From positions 1-32,313 of the forward strand of contig JAFGJZ010000051.1 in assembly GCA_016928815.1 (NCBI GenBank): a stretch of 32,313 bases of DNA, in the 5' to 3' direction. The notes below the pieces were generated by a model. The model was given only the letters and a program-made list of their open reading frames with translations. It was not told where the DNA came from and ran no database searches. The first letter of the stretch is position 1; every line of letters starts with the position of its first letter. Of this stretch, positions 16,666 through 24,470 are shown one piece after another. This DNA is from Spirochaetota bacterium. Its GTDB lineage: Bacteria > Spirochaetota > UBA4802 > JAFGJZ01. Made by a program: the position numbers and the translations under genes.

Positions 16666-18627
16666 ATGAAAAAATTAATTTTTGTTTTTATATTTCTTTT
16701 TTCTGTGAATTTATTTGCAAAACAGACTGTAGTTGGAGTTTCAGCTTTTAAAAATCTTGCTCATAACAAGGATTACGACTGGCTGGAAACCGGTATTGCT
16801 GAATCAGTATCATATAAATTAAGGAATGTTCAGAGTTACATTGTTGTCGACAGGGTAAATGTGGATAAACTCATGAATGAAATTGCGCTTTCACAGTCAG
16901 GACTTGTGGATGAGGAGAGTGCAAAACAGGCTGGGAAGGCGCTTGGAGCCGATATTATAGTATTAGGTTCGTTTCAGTATTTCGGTGACCAGATCCGTAT
17001 CAGCGCCAAGCTTGTTGAAACGGAAAGTCATAAGGTATTGAATCAGGTTCTCGTGACAGGACAGATGAAGGATATTTTTTCCCTCCAGGACGATGTGGCT
17101 CTTAAAATCATTTCTAATACAAGCGCAGATGTAACAGAGAAGGAAATTAATAAAATTAAAGCAAGATATACTGAGGATATCAGCGCGTATAAATATTATG
17201 TTCAGGGTCAGAAATATAATCTTGAAACTCTTGATTATCTGAAGGCGATAGAGATGTTTAATAAAGCCATCAGTATTGATAAAAATTACAGTCTGGCCTA
17301 TGCCGGGCTCTCAAGCGCTTATTCTCTCCGCAGCTGGGAACTGCGTACCTATGAAAACAGGACTGACAAATCCCTTCTTCAGAAATCATATGAATATGCG
17401 CAGAAAGCGCTGAAACTTAATCCTGAACTCGGTGAAGTTTATGTTTCACTTGCAAGGTACTATCAGGAAGCGGATGAAAAGGTCATTAAAAACAAATGGA
17501 CTCTCTGTGAAGAAAACGCCAGAAAGGCTATCAAGATAAATCCGAATAACTCGGAAGCCTATTTTGTTCTGAGCCGTGTTTTCGGTTATGATGATGCCAA
17601 AGAGGAAGAGTACCTTAAAATTTCCTTAAGCAAGAATCCGGCTTTTGTAGATGCGCATAATAACATGGGAGTTCTGCTTCTTGATCAGGACAGATATGCA
17701 GATGCTGAAAAATCATTCAAACGGGCAACTGAAATAGATCCGGGTTTTAAAACAGCATATATGAATCTCGGAGTTACATATGACCGGCAGGGGAAAAAAG
17801 CAGAGGCACTCGAGCTTTATAAAACTGTTGTTGAAAAATATCCCAATTATCCGAAGGGGCTGCTGAATCTGGCGATCGGCTACAGAAACATTAAGGACTA
17901 TGACAATGCTTTTAAAATAATCGAGCGGCTTATTAAAACCAGGGAAAATCTTGCTGATGCATACGGGGAATACGGATATATCTATCTTCAGAAGAAGGAT
18001 TATCCCAAATCCATAAAAAATTATCAGACTTCACTGAAATATGACGCTTCAAACAAATATTCACTGGTTAATATCGCACAGGCTTATTATGACAGCGGTG
18101 ATTACAATAATTCATTTACATATTACAGCAAATGTCTGAGACTTTATCCGGATTATGAATCGGCAGCAACCGGAATGGTAAATACAACAATACAGTTCCG
18201 TGATAAAAAAGATTACCCTAATGCAGTGAAATCAGCGCAGGTTCTTATTGAACTGAAAGTTAAACTTTCCGAAGCTTATTTTGAACTTGGATATATTGCG
18301 CTGCAGCAGAGTGATTATGTAAATGCGGAGAAAAATTTCAGGACGTCGCTTGACAATAACAGTACGAATGTCTACAGCCTGTCGAATCTTGCTTATGTAT
18401 ATTATCAGCAGCAGAATTATACTGATTCCGAAAAATATTCGCAGCAGCTTTTAAAAATAGAGCCGAATGATGCATATATTACAAATATGATGGGACTTAT
18501 ACAGTATTATCATTATAAGAATTATGCTAAGTCGAAAGAATATTTTGAAAAAGCCAGCAGACTGGAGCCGGATAATTCAACATACAGGGAAAACATTAAG
18601 TTTGCAGATAATATGCTTAAAAAATAA
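16666..18627 (+). CDS. Secreted CsgG/FlgO-like and TPR-repeat protein
   Basis: A 653-residue exported protein. A signal peptide ends around residue 18 (SVNLFA then KQTVV). Residues about 19-155 resemble the CsgG/FlgO fold: TVVGVSAFKNL, GIAESVSYKLRN, VDRVNVDKLMNEI and ALGADIIVLGSF. At least ten tetratricopeptide repeats follow to the C-terminus, including NPAFVDAHNNMGVLLLDQDR and EPNDAYITNMMGLIQYYH. It probably acts in the periplasm as a scaffold or outer-membrane assembly partner; no catalytic site is seen. The ATG has GGGGGA upstream. Its 3' end overlaps the convergent radA gene by 11 bases. Confidence 0.85.
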   Translation: MKKLIFVFIFLFSVNLFAKQTVVGVSAFKNLAHNKDYDWLETGIAESVSYKLRNVQSYIVVDRVNVDKLMNEIALSQSGLVDEESAKQAGKALGADIIVLGSFQYFGDQIRISAKLVETESHKVLNQVLVTGQMKDIFSLQDDVALKIISNTSADVTEKEINKIKARYTEDISAYKYYVQGQKYNLETLDYLKAIEMFNKAISIDKNYSLAYAGLSSAYSLRSWELRTYENRTDKSLLQKSYEYAQKALKLNPELGEVYVSLARYYQEADEKVIKNKWTLCEENARKAIKINPNNSEAYFVLSRVFGYDDAKEEEYLKISLSKNPAFVDAHNNMGVLLLDQDRYADAEKSFKRATEIDPGFKTAYMNLGVTYDRQGKKAEALELYKTVVEKYPNYPKGLLNLAIGYRNIKDYDNAFKIIERLIKTRENLADAYGEYGYIYLQKKDYPKSIKNYQTSLKYDASNKYSLVNIAQAYYDSGDYNNSFTYYSKCLRLYPDYESAATGMVNTTIQFRDKKDYPNAVKSAQVLIELKVKLSEAYFELGYIALQQSDYVNAEKNFRTSLDNNSTNVYSLSNLAYVYYQQQNYTDSEKYSQQLLKIEPNDAYITNMMGLIQYYHYKNYAKSKEYFEKASRLEPDNSTYRENIKFADNMLKK

Positions 18628-19948
18628 AATCAATAACCCTGTTAACCGAACGGACAGGGATGACCTGTCCGCTGAAAACCGATTTGCTGATTTCTCTGCT
18701 TTCTTTTTCGGATGCGAAAAGTTTTGTAAATCCGTTCCGTTCGAATTCCTGAATCCGTCGAAGAGCCTGTGATACGGGACGTATTTCCCCGCTAAGTGAA
18801 ATTTCTCCCAGAAATCCGGTTTTTTCCGGAATGGGTTTTTCCTTGTAGCTTGACGCAATTGATACTGCAACTGCAAGATCGCTTGCCGTTTCATTTATCT
18901 GAAAACCGCCTGCAACATTCAGAAAGACATCAAACTGCGAAAGTTTGCATGCAGCATGTTTTTCAAGAACGGCAATTAAGAGTATAAGTCTGTTCAGGTC
19001 AAACCCGTCGGCCATTCTTCTTGGATTTGAAAAAGATGAAAATGAGACAAGCGACTGTACTTCGAAAAGTATCGTTCGGCTGCCTTCAATTGCGGCGCAG
19101 ACGGCTGTACCGGGACTTTCAGTAGAATACGGATTTAAAAAAATGGAATTTTTATCTGAAATTTCAATCAGTCCCGAACTTTCCATACGAAAAAGGCCGA
19201 TTTCATTGACTGAACCGAATCGGTTTTTAAATGCGCGCAGAATTCGGAAATCATGGGTAAAGTCGCCTTCGAAATAAAGTACGGTATCAACTACATGCTC
19301 AAGCACTTTAGGTCCGGCAATGCTGCCCTCCTTGTTTATATGGCCGATTACAAAAAGAGGGATGTCCATTTTTTTTGCAAGCTCACTTAATCTGAGTGTG
19401 CTTTCCCTGATCTGCGCGACCGAGCCTGCCGGTCCCTGACAGCTTATTGATGATATTGTCTGAACGGAATCTATGAAAACACATTCCGGTTTATCCTTCA
19501 TTATTATATCAGCAATTTCTTCGACAATCGTGTTGGAGGTCATGGTTATGTTGCTGCCGGAGATTTTAAGTCTCTCAGCTCTGTGTTTAATCTGCTGAGG
19601 AGATTCTTCCCCGGAAACATACAGTGTTTTCATTTTTGAAGCAACCTGAAGTGCAAGAGTTGATTTGCCGATTCCGGGTTCTCCGCCGATTAAAGTGACT
19701 GCTCCCGGAACAATGCCGCCGCCGCAGACAAGATCAAACTCGTTGATTCCGGTAATGATTCTTTTGCGGCTGTCGGTTGAAATATCTGAAAGTTTTGTAA
19801 AACTGATATTTTCAGCGGTTATTTTTTTCGGTTCGGCATCTGTTTCAACAATAGAGTTCCATTCACCGCATGAAACGCATCTTCCGGACCATTTCGGGGA
19901 TTCAGCACCGCATGAAACACAGACGAAAGCGACCTTTTTTTTTGCCAT
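18617..19948 (-). CDS. radA: DNA repair protein RadA (Sms)
   Basis: A 443-residue RecA-like ATPase that drives branch migration in recombination repair. It has an N-terminal four-cysteine zinc motif (C10, C13, C24, C27), Walker A GGEPGIGKST (88-97), the RadA-specific KNRFG motif (240-244) and a C-terminal Lon-protease-like domain (about 290-443). Length and motifs are normal, so it should be active. Its ATG overlaps the stop of the upstream mlaD-like gene by one base (TAATG), implying translational coupling; the ribosome binding site itself is weak. Its end overlaps the TPR gene tail. Confidence 0.96.
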   Translation of the reverse strand: MAKKKVAFVCVSCGAESPKWSGRCVSCGEWNSIVETDAEPKKITAENISFTKLSDISTDSRKRIITGINEFDLVCGGGIVPGAVTLIGGEPGIGKSTLALQVASKMKTLYVSGEESPQQIKHRAERLKISGSNITMTSNTIVEEIADIIMKDKPECVFIDSVQTISSISCQGPAGSVAQIRESTLRLSELAKKMDIPLFVIGHINKEGSIAGPKVLEHVVDTVLYFEGDFTHDFRILRAFKNRFGSVNEIGLFRMESSGLIEISDKNSIFLNPYSTESPGTAVCAAIEGSRTILFEVQSLVSFSSFSNPRRMADGFDLNRLILLIAVLEKHAACKLSQFDVFLNVAGGFQINETASDLAVAVSIASSYKEKPIPEKTGFLGEISLSGEIRPVSQALRRIQEFERNGFTKLFASEKESREISKSVFSGQVIPVRSVNRVIDFIF

Positions 19949-20823
19949 TATTGCGGCTCTGAAAAGAAAAGCTTGTTCGGATCTTTCTTGAGCATTTCAA
20001 AAAGATCTCTGGCATAGATTGAGGCATCACGGAGGTTGTTATATATTTCGTCATCGGTAATCAGCTTTCCAAGAGTGCCGTCGCCGTTTTCAAGGCGGTA
20101 GATGATCTTATTAAGATTATCTGTTGTTTCGGAAAGATTGCGGAGTGTAATTTTAATGTCCTCTTTGTTGACCTCGGAAATTTCGGCGCTGTTTTTTGCC
20201 AGTTTGTTCAATTCTTCCATCATGATTTTTGTCTGCGCCTGAAGATCATATACCATGACTCTTGTCGTTGTGACCGAGCTTCTGATATCGCTTCTGTTTT
20301 CCTCAGCAATACTGTTCAGATTGTCAACAAAACGGCTTGAGTTCTGAAAAATATCAGCAAGGATTTCACCGCCGCTTTTATCTGTCATGAAACTTTCAAA
20401 TGTCTGCATCATTTTATCAAACGATGCAGGGTCAATTCCGTATTTTACATCACCATCTTTGAGGTATCCTTCGTTTGTTTGAATGGAAGGAACAATGACG
20501 TTGATATATTTTTCACCGATTAATCCGGTTGTGAAAATGGCAAATGTTGTAGATTTTGTAAGTTTATATTTGTTGTCAATCCAGAGTGTAATGATCGTTT
20601 TATCTCCCGACTGGGAAATGTCTTTGACTTCGCCGATTTTTATGCCGCCTCCGATTTTAGCGGCAGCCCCGACGCGGAGGTCATTCAGAAACGAATAGTA
20701 CAGTTTAATGTTATAACCGGAACGTGAAACGTTAAATTTTGCAAGAACAGCAACCATTACGATAAATACCGTAAAACTGAATGTGATCATCATTCCGACT
20801 TTAGCTTCAGTACTTATTCTCAT
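19948..20823 (-). CDS. mlaD: MlaD/MCE-domain protein (lipid transport substrate-binding component)
   Basis: A 291-residue protein with one N-terminal membrane helix (about residues 11-29), an MCE domain (about 38-115, including YYSFLNDLRVGAAAKIGGG and GLIGEKYINV) and a long helical C-terminal tail. MCE proteins form hexameric lipid-binding rings in the envelope and work with the MlaE permease and MlaF ATPase. Neither partner is in the window; the 600 bases upstream contain no gene. It is coupled to radA by a one-base stop/start overlap. A TAGGGA site precedes the ATG. Symbol given by family resemblance only. Confidence 0.85.
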   Translation of the reverse strand: MRISTEAKVGMMITFSFTVFIVMVAVLAKFNVSRSGYNIKLYYSFLNDLRVGAAAKIGGGIKIGEVKDISQSGDKTIITLWIDNKYKLTKSTTFAIFTTGLIGEKYINVIVPSIQTNEGYLKDGDVKYGIDPASFDKMMQTFESFMTDKSGGEILADIFQNSSRFVDNLNSIAEENRSDIRSSVTTTRVMVYDLQAQTKIMMEELNKLAKNSAEISEVNKEDIKITLRNLSETTDNLNKIIYRLENGDGTLGKLITDDEIYNNLRDASIYARDLFEMLKKDPNKLFFSEPQ

Positions 20824-21000
20824 TTCCCTACCATCATAAAGTTTTTTTCATTATATAGTTTATACGGAATATAAATCAATGATTTTATTTATGTTTCATA
20901 ATATGCGGCAGTTTCAAATTATAAAATTTCAAGGGTGTCGCGCCTGAAATTATGTGTGAAAACCGGAATCAATCTGTAAACGGCGCCGCGTGTTCCGCTT

Positions 21001-21032
21001 AAACTCCCCGGCCGGCTGTGGCTGCAGTTCCG
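21001..21032 (+). repeat. Direct repeat, left copy flanking the restriction-modification island
   Basis: AAACTCCCCGGCCGG, four bases, then GGCTGCAGTTCCG. It matches the copy at 26997-27028 at 29 of 32 positions in the same orientation. Confidence 0.7.
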
Positions 21033-21352
21033 GGAAAGCCTGCGGGGTAACGCTTCACCCGCTGACACAGCATTTCGGAAAGCAACTGTACTGCCTTGAC
21101 TAAAATTCCCGGGGTCGTAATGCAGAAAACCAAATATGTTTAAATTCACTAATAATAATATTCTGCTTGAAATAATTGCAGCAACTGATAGTTTTTATGT
21201 ATTTTCAGATTACATTTATTACCATTTATTTGAAACGTTAAATGCAGTGCATGTCGTCTCATTAAGAGATGTTTGAAGCAGGGTGCAGGTGTTGGATGGA
21301 AACTGCGCCAGAATTTTTTGGTTGAAAATGTTATAGGTGTAATGAAACAATT

Positions 21353-21389
21353 TCTTAGATCCGTGGTCTAAGACACCCGATATCCGTGG
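21353..21389 (+). promoter_or_regulatory. Palindrome and repeat upstream of the methyltransferase operon
   Basis: TCTTAGA (21353-21359) and TCTAAGA (21367-21373) are inverted repeats around TCCGTGG. The string ATCCGTGG occurs at 21359-21366 and again at 21382-21389. It lies 30-70 bases before the operon start, a typical place for an operator, but no controller gene is recognised. Confidence 0.4.
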
Positions 21390-21420
21390 CGTACTGAAGA
21401 GAGGGTTTTAAAGGATAAAT

Positions 21421-22113
21421 ATGAATAGTTTAGAAGATATAAGCATGAAAAAAACTGAAAAGCAGGTTATATCAAAAAAAAGAGTATCAGACCATGGGGA
21501 AGTTTATACTGCTTCTCGTGAAGTCAATGCAATGCTTGATCTTGTCAAACAGGAGACGGAAAGAATTGATTCAAGATTTCTTGAACCGGCATGTGGAACA
21601 GGTAATTTTTTAGCTGAAGTTCTTGAAAGAAAACTAAAAGTAGTTAAAACCAGGTACGGGAAAAGTCAGTTAGAATATGAGAGATACTCTGTAACAGCAG
21701 TTTCAAGTTTATATGGCATAGATATTCTTGAAGATAATGTCATTGAATGCCGGAAAAGATTATTTGATATTTACAATACGCACTATATAGCACTTTACAA
21801 AGAACAACACCAGATAGACTGCTGTAACACTGTATTGTTTCTTTTAGAAAAAAACATTATATGGGGTGATGCCCTGACACTCAAAACAGTTTGCGGTAAT
21901 TTACTGCCGATTGTTTTTTCTGAATGGTCCCCGGTTAACGGGAGTATGATAAAACGAAGAGATTTTACTTTGGCGAATCTTGTTAATACACACGCAAGTT
22001 TTGATAATGAACCGAATCTTTTTTCTGATATGGGTGAAAGTGTTGCTATTCCGAAACCGATAAAAGAATATCCCCTGATACATTTTTTGAGGCTTGCTGA
22101 TGCTGAAGAATAA
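21421..22113 (+). CDS. Methyltransferase-like protein, short, with motif I but no NPPY
   Basis: A 230-residue protein with N6-adenine methyltransferase features: GEVYTASREVNAML, the SAM-binding motif I FLEPACGTGNFL, and YGIDILEDNVIECRKRL. WGDALTL fits the motif III region. The catalytic D/NPPY motif IV expected after this is missing, and the protein ends where the rest of a methyltransferase would normally lie. The next gene has NPPY, so the two may work as a heterodimer, or this may be a truncated enzyme. AAGGA five bases before the ATG supports the start. It overlaps the next gene by 14 bases. Confidence 0.75.
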   Translation: MNSLEDISMKKTEKQVISKKRVSDHGEVYTASREVNAMLDLVKQETERIDSRFLEPACGTGNFLAEVLERKLKVVKTRYGKSQLEYERYSVTAVSSLYGIDILEDNVIECRKRLFDIYNTHYIALYKEQHQIDCCNTVLFLLEKNIIWGDALTLKTVCGNLLPIVFSEWSPVNGSMIKRRDFTLANLVNTHASFDNEPNLFSDMGESVAIPKPIKEYPLIHFLRLADAEE

Positions 22114-23629
22114 TCAGAACTATAATCCGGATGTGCTTTCCTGTCTTGCCAATTTAAGCAATGACGAGGTATTTACTCCACCTAAATTAGTGAATGATAT
22201 TCTTAATTTGCTGCCAGAAAATCTGTGGAATAATTCTAAGGCAACCTTTCTTGATCCTGTAAGTAAATCCGGTGTTTTTTTACGGGAAATAGCAAAACGT
22301 CTCATGAAGGGTTTAGAAAAGGAAATTCCTGACAAACAGCAAAGAATAAATCACATTTTTAAGAACCAGTTGTTTGGTATTGCTATTACCGACCTCACTT
22401 CTTTGCTTTCCCGGAGAAGTGTTTATTGTTCTAAAACTGCTAATGGCAAATATTCTGTTTGTGAAATATTTAAAGATGCCCGGGGTAATATTAAGTATGA
22501 CCGTTTACAGCATACCTGGGTAAACGGGAAATGCACTTTTTGTGGTGCAAGTCAAGAGGTATATGATCGTGAAGAGGCCATGGAAACTTATGCGTATCAG
22601 TTTATACACACTGAAAAACCGGAGGAATTATTTAATATGAAATTTGATGTTATTATAGGCAATCCGCCATATCAACTAAGTGACGGGGGTTTTGGTACAA
22701 GTGCAACACCCATCTATCACAAATTTGTCGGTCAAGCTAAAAAGCTTAATCCAAGGTATTTATCAATGATTATTCCTGCAAGGTGGTATAGTGGTGGCAA
22801 AGGTATGGATGATTTCAGAGATGAGATGCTCAATGATAATAGAATAAGACAAATTGTTGACTACCCAGAAGCGATAGATTGTTTCCCTGGCGTTCAAATC
22901 AAAGGTGGGGTCTGCTATTTTCTGTGGGACAGAGATAATTCGGGGCTTTGCAAAGTAACAACTTCAAGTAAAGGTTTAATAGTTTCTGAAATGACTCGTC
23001 CGCTTCTTGAAAAAGGGTGTGAAACTTTTGTTAGATACAATGATGCTATTACTATTCTAAAGAAGGTTCAAAAATATAAAGAGAATTCATTAAAAGATAA
23101 AATTAGCGTTCGTAAACCATTTGGCTTAGAGACAACCTATAAAGGAAAACCTAAAGAATTTAAAACTTCAATTAAATTATATCAAAATGGTGGTATTGGC
23201 TACATTAACGAATCTGAAATAAAAACAAATATTGGAATTGTTAAAGACTATAAGACCTTGATTCCTCCACTTGGTAGTGGGAGTGATTCTTTTCCTCACC
23301 AAATTCTTGGTAATCCATTTGTAGTTGAGCCTAATAGTGCTTGTACTGAAACATATTTAGTCGCTGGTGCTTTCAAAAACAGAAAAGAAGCTGAAAATCT
23401 AGCAAGTTATTTAACAACTAGATTTCTAAGATTTTTGGTTTTACTAAATAAACCTACTCAACACGCTACTAGTAAAGTGTATACGTTTGTTCCAATTCAG
23501 GATTTTAAGGAAAATTGGACAGACGAAAAACTGTATAATAAGTACGGTATTTCAAACGATGAAATAAAATTCATTGAATCTTTAGTTCGACCAATGGATT
23601 TACCCCAAAATGGTGAGGTTGATGAGTAA
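22100..23629 (+). CDS. Eco57I-type adenine-specific DNA methyltransferase
   Basis: A 509-residue protein. It has DEVFTPPKLVNDIL, a motif I-like FLDPVSKSGVFLREIA (not the canonical GxG) and the catalytic motif IIGNPPYQLSDGG with NPPY at 188-191. Between them lie four cysteines, including CTFC, that could bind zinc. The C-terminal half is probably the target recognition domain and is locally more AT-rich. The family methylates adenine N6 within a recognition sequence. Start at 22100 with GAGG seven bases upstream, inside the preceding gene; a TTG at 22094 is less likely. Second gene of a four-gene overlapping operon. Confidence 0.85.
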   Translation: MLKNNQNYNPDVLSCLANLSNDEVFTPPKLVNDILNLLPENLWNNSKATFLDPVSKSGVFLREIAKRLMKGLEKEIPDKQQRINHIFKNQLFGIAITDLTSLLSRRSVYCSKTANGKYSVCEIFKDARGNIKYDRLQHTWVNGKCTFCGASQEVYDREEAMETYAYQFIHTEKPEELFNMKFDVIIGNPPYQLSDGGFGTSATPIYHKFVGQAKKLNPRYLSMIIPARWYSGGKGMDDFRDEMLNDNRIRQIVDYPEAIDCFPGVQIKGGVCYFLWDRDNSGLCKVTTSSKGLIVSEMTRPLLEKGCETFVRYNDAITILKKVQKYKENSLKDKISVRKPFGLETTYKGKPKEFKTSIKLYQNGGIGYINESEIKTNIGIVKDYKTLIPPLGSGSDSFPHQILGNPFVVEPNSACTETYLVAGAFKNRKEAENLASYLTTRFLRFLVLLNKPTQHATSKVYTFVPIQDFKENWTDEKLYNKYGISNDEIKFIESLVRPMDLPQNGEVDE

Positions 23630-24470
23630 AAAGGAATTAATTCAATTATTTGAAGATAGGCAGGTACGCACTGTTTGGGATGCCGAACTGGAGAAATGGT
23701 TTGTCTCTATTACAGATGTGGTTGCGATACTGACTGACAGCCCGAATCCGAGAAAGTATTGGAGTGTACTTAAAACCAGGCTTAAAGCCGAGGGGAGTCA
23801 GTTGGCTACAAATTGTAGTCAACTGAAAATGCAATCATCAGATGGTAAATACTATAAAACAGATGCTGCCGATACTGAGCAATTATTCAGGCTCATACAA
23901 TCTATTCCTTCACCTAAAGCAGAGCCCTTAAAACTCTGGCTGGCACAGATCGCCCGTGAGCGATTGGATGAAATGCAGGATCCGGAACTAAGTATCGACA
24001 GAGCATTGGAGCAATATTTAAAACAGGGTTATTCAGAAAGCTGGATAAACCAGCGTCTTAAAAGTATTGAAATCCGCAAAGAGCTTACTGATGAATGGAA
24101 AAATTGTGGTTTGAAAGAGGGACAGCAATTTGCAGCGCTTACCGATATCATTACAAAAACCTGGGCGGGAAAAACCACTAAAGAATACAAAGTGTTTAAA
24201 GGTTTAAAAAAAGAAAACCTGCGGGATAATATGACTAATACTGAACTCATATTAAATATGCTGGCAGAGGCATCCACCAAAGACATATCAGCAGCAGTAA
24301 AACCTGAAGATTTTCAGGAGAGTAAAAAAGTCGCAGCACAAGGCGGTAATGTTGCTAAAGTAGCATTGAAAGAACTCGAATCTAAAACAGGTAAAAAAGT
24401 GGTAAGTCAGTTAAATGCTAAAAAAGTATCCGGTATAGAAAGTTCGAAAAAGAAGAAAGACGATGAGTAA
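23622..24470 (+). CDS. BRO-N/DinD-like protein in the restriction-modification operon
   Basis: A 282-residue protein beginning MSKKELIQLFEDRQVRTVWD. The first 110 residues look like a BRO-N or DinD-type DNA-binding domain (KWFVSITDVVAILTDSPNPRKYW, then KPLKL-like SPKAEPLKLWLAQIARERLDE). The C-terminal half is charged and helical, ending in a lysine-rich tail. BRO-N proteins are usually phage or mobile-element DNA-binding proteins; the role here is unknown. The ATG overlaps the preceding stop in ATGAGTAA and has GGTGAGG upstream. Confidence 0.75.
   Translation: MSKKELIQLFEDRQVRTVWDAELEKWFVSITDVVAILTDSPNPRKYWSVLKTRLKAEGSQLATNCSQLKMQSSDGKYYKTDAADTEQLFRLIQSIPSPKAEPLKLWLAQIARERLDEMQDPELSIDRALEQYLKQGYSESWINQRLKSIEIRKELTDEWKNCGLKEGQQFAALTDIITKTWAGKTTKEYKVFKGLKKENLRDNMTNTELILNMLAEASTKDISAAVKPEDFQESKKVAAQGGNVAKVALKELESKTGKKVVSQLNAKKVSGIESSKKKKDDE

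Larger units (their letters stand above)
20824..21420. other. Non-coding spacer between mlaD and the restriction-modification operon
   Basis: About 600 bases without a convincing gene. From about 20980 to 21120 it is much richer in G+C than its surroundings and contains small hairpins such as GCGGG...CCCGC near 21042-21062. It holds the first copy of a direct repeat (21001-21032). The part nearest the operon has a palindrome at 21353-21373. The only open frame, on the minus strand at 20919-21149, has no ribosome binding site and atypical composition. Confidence 0.7.

Noticed and set aside
20919..21149. Minus-strand open frame of 76 codons
   Set aside because: It has no ribosome binding site and no recognisable protein, and it lies in an atypical GC-rich spacer containing a dispersed repeat.
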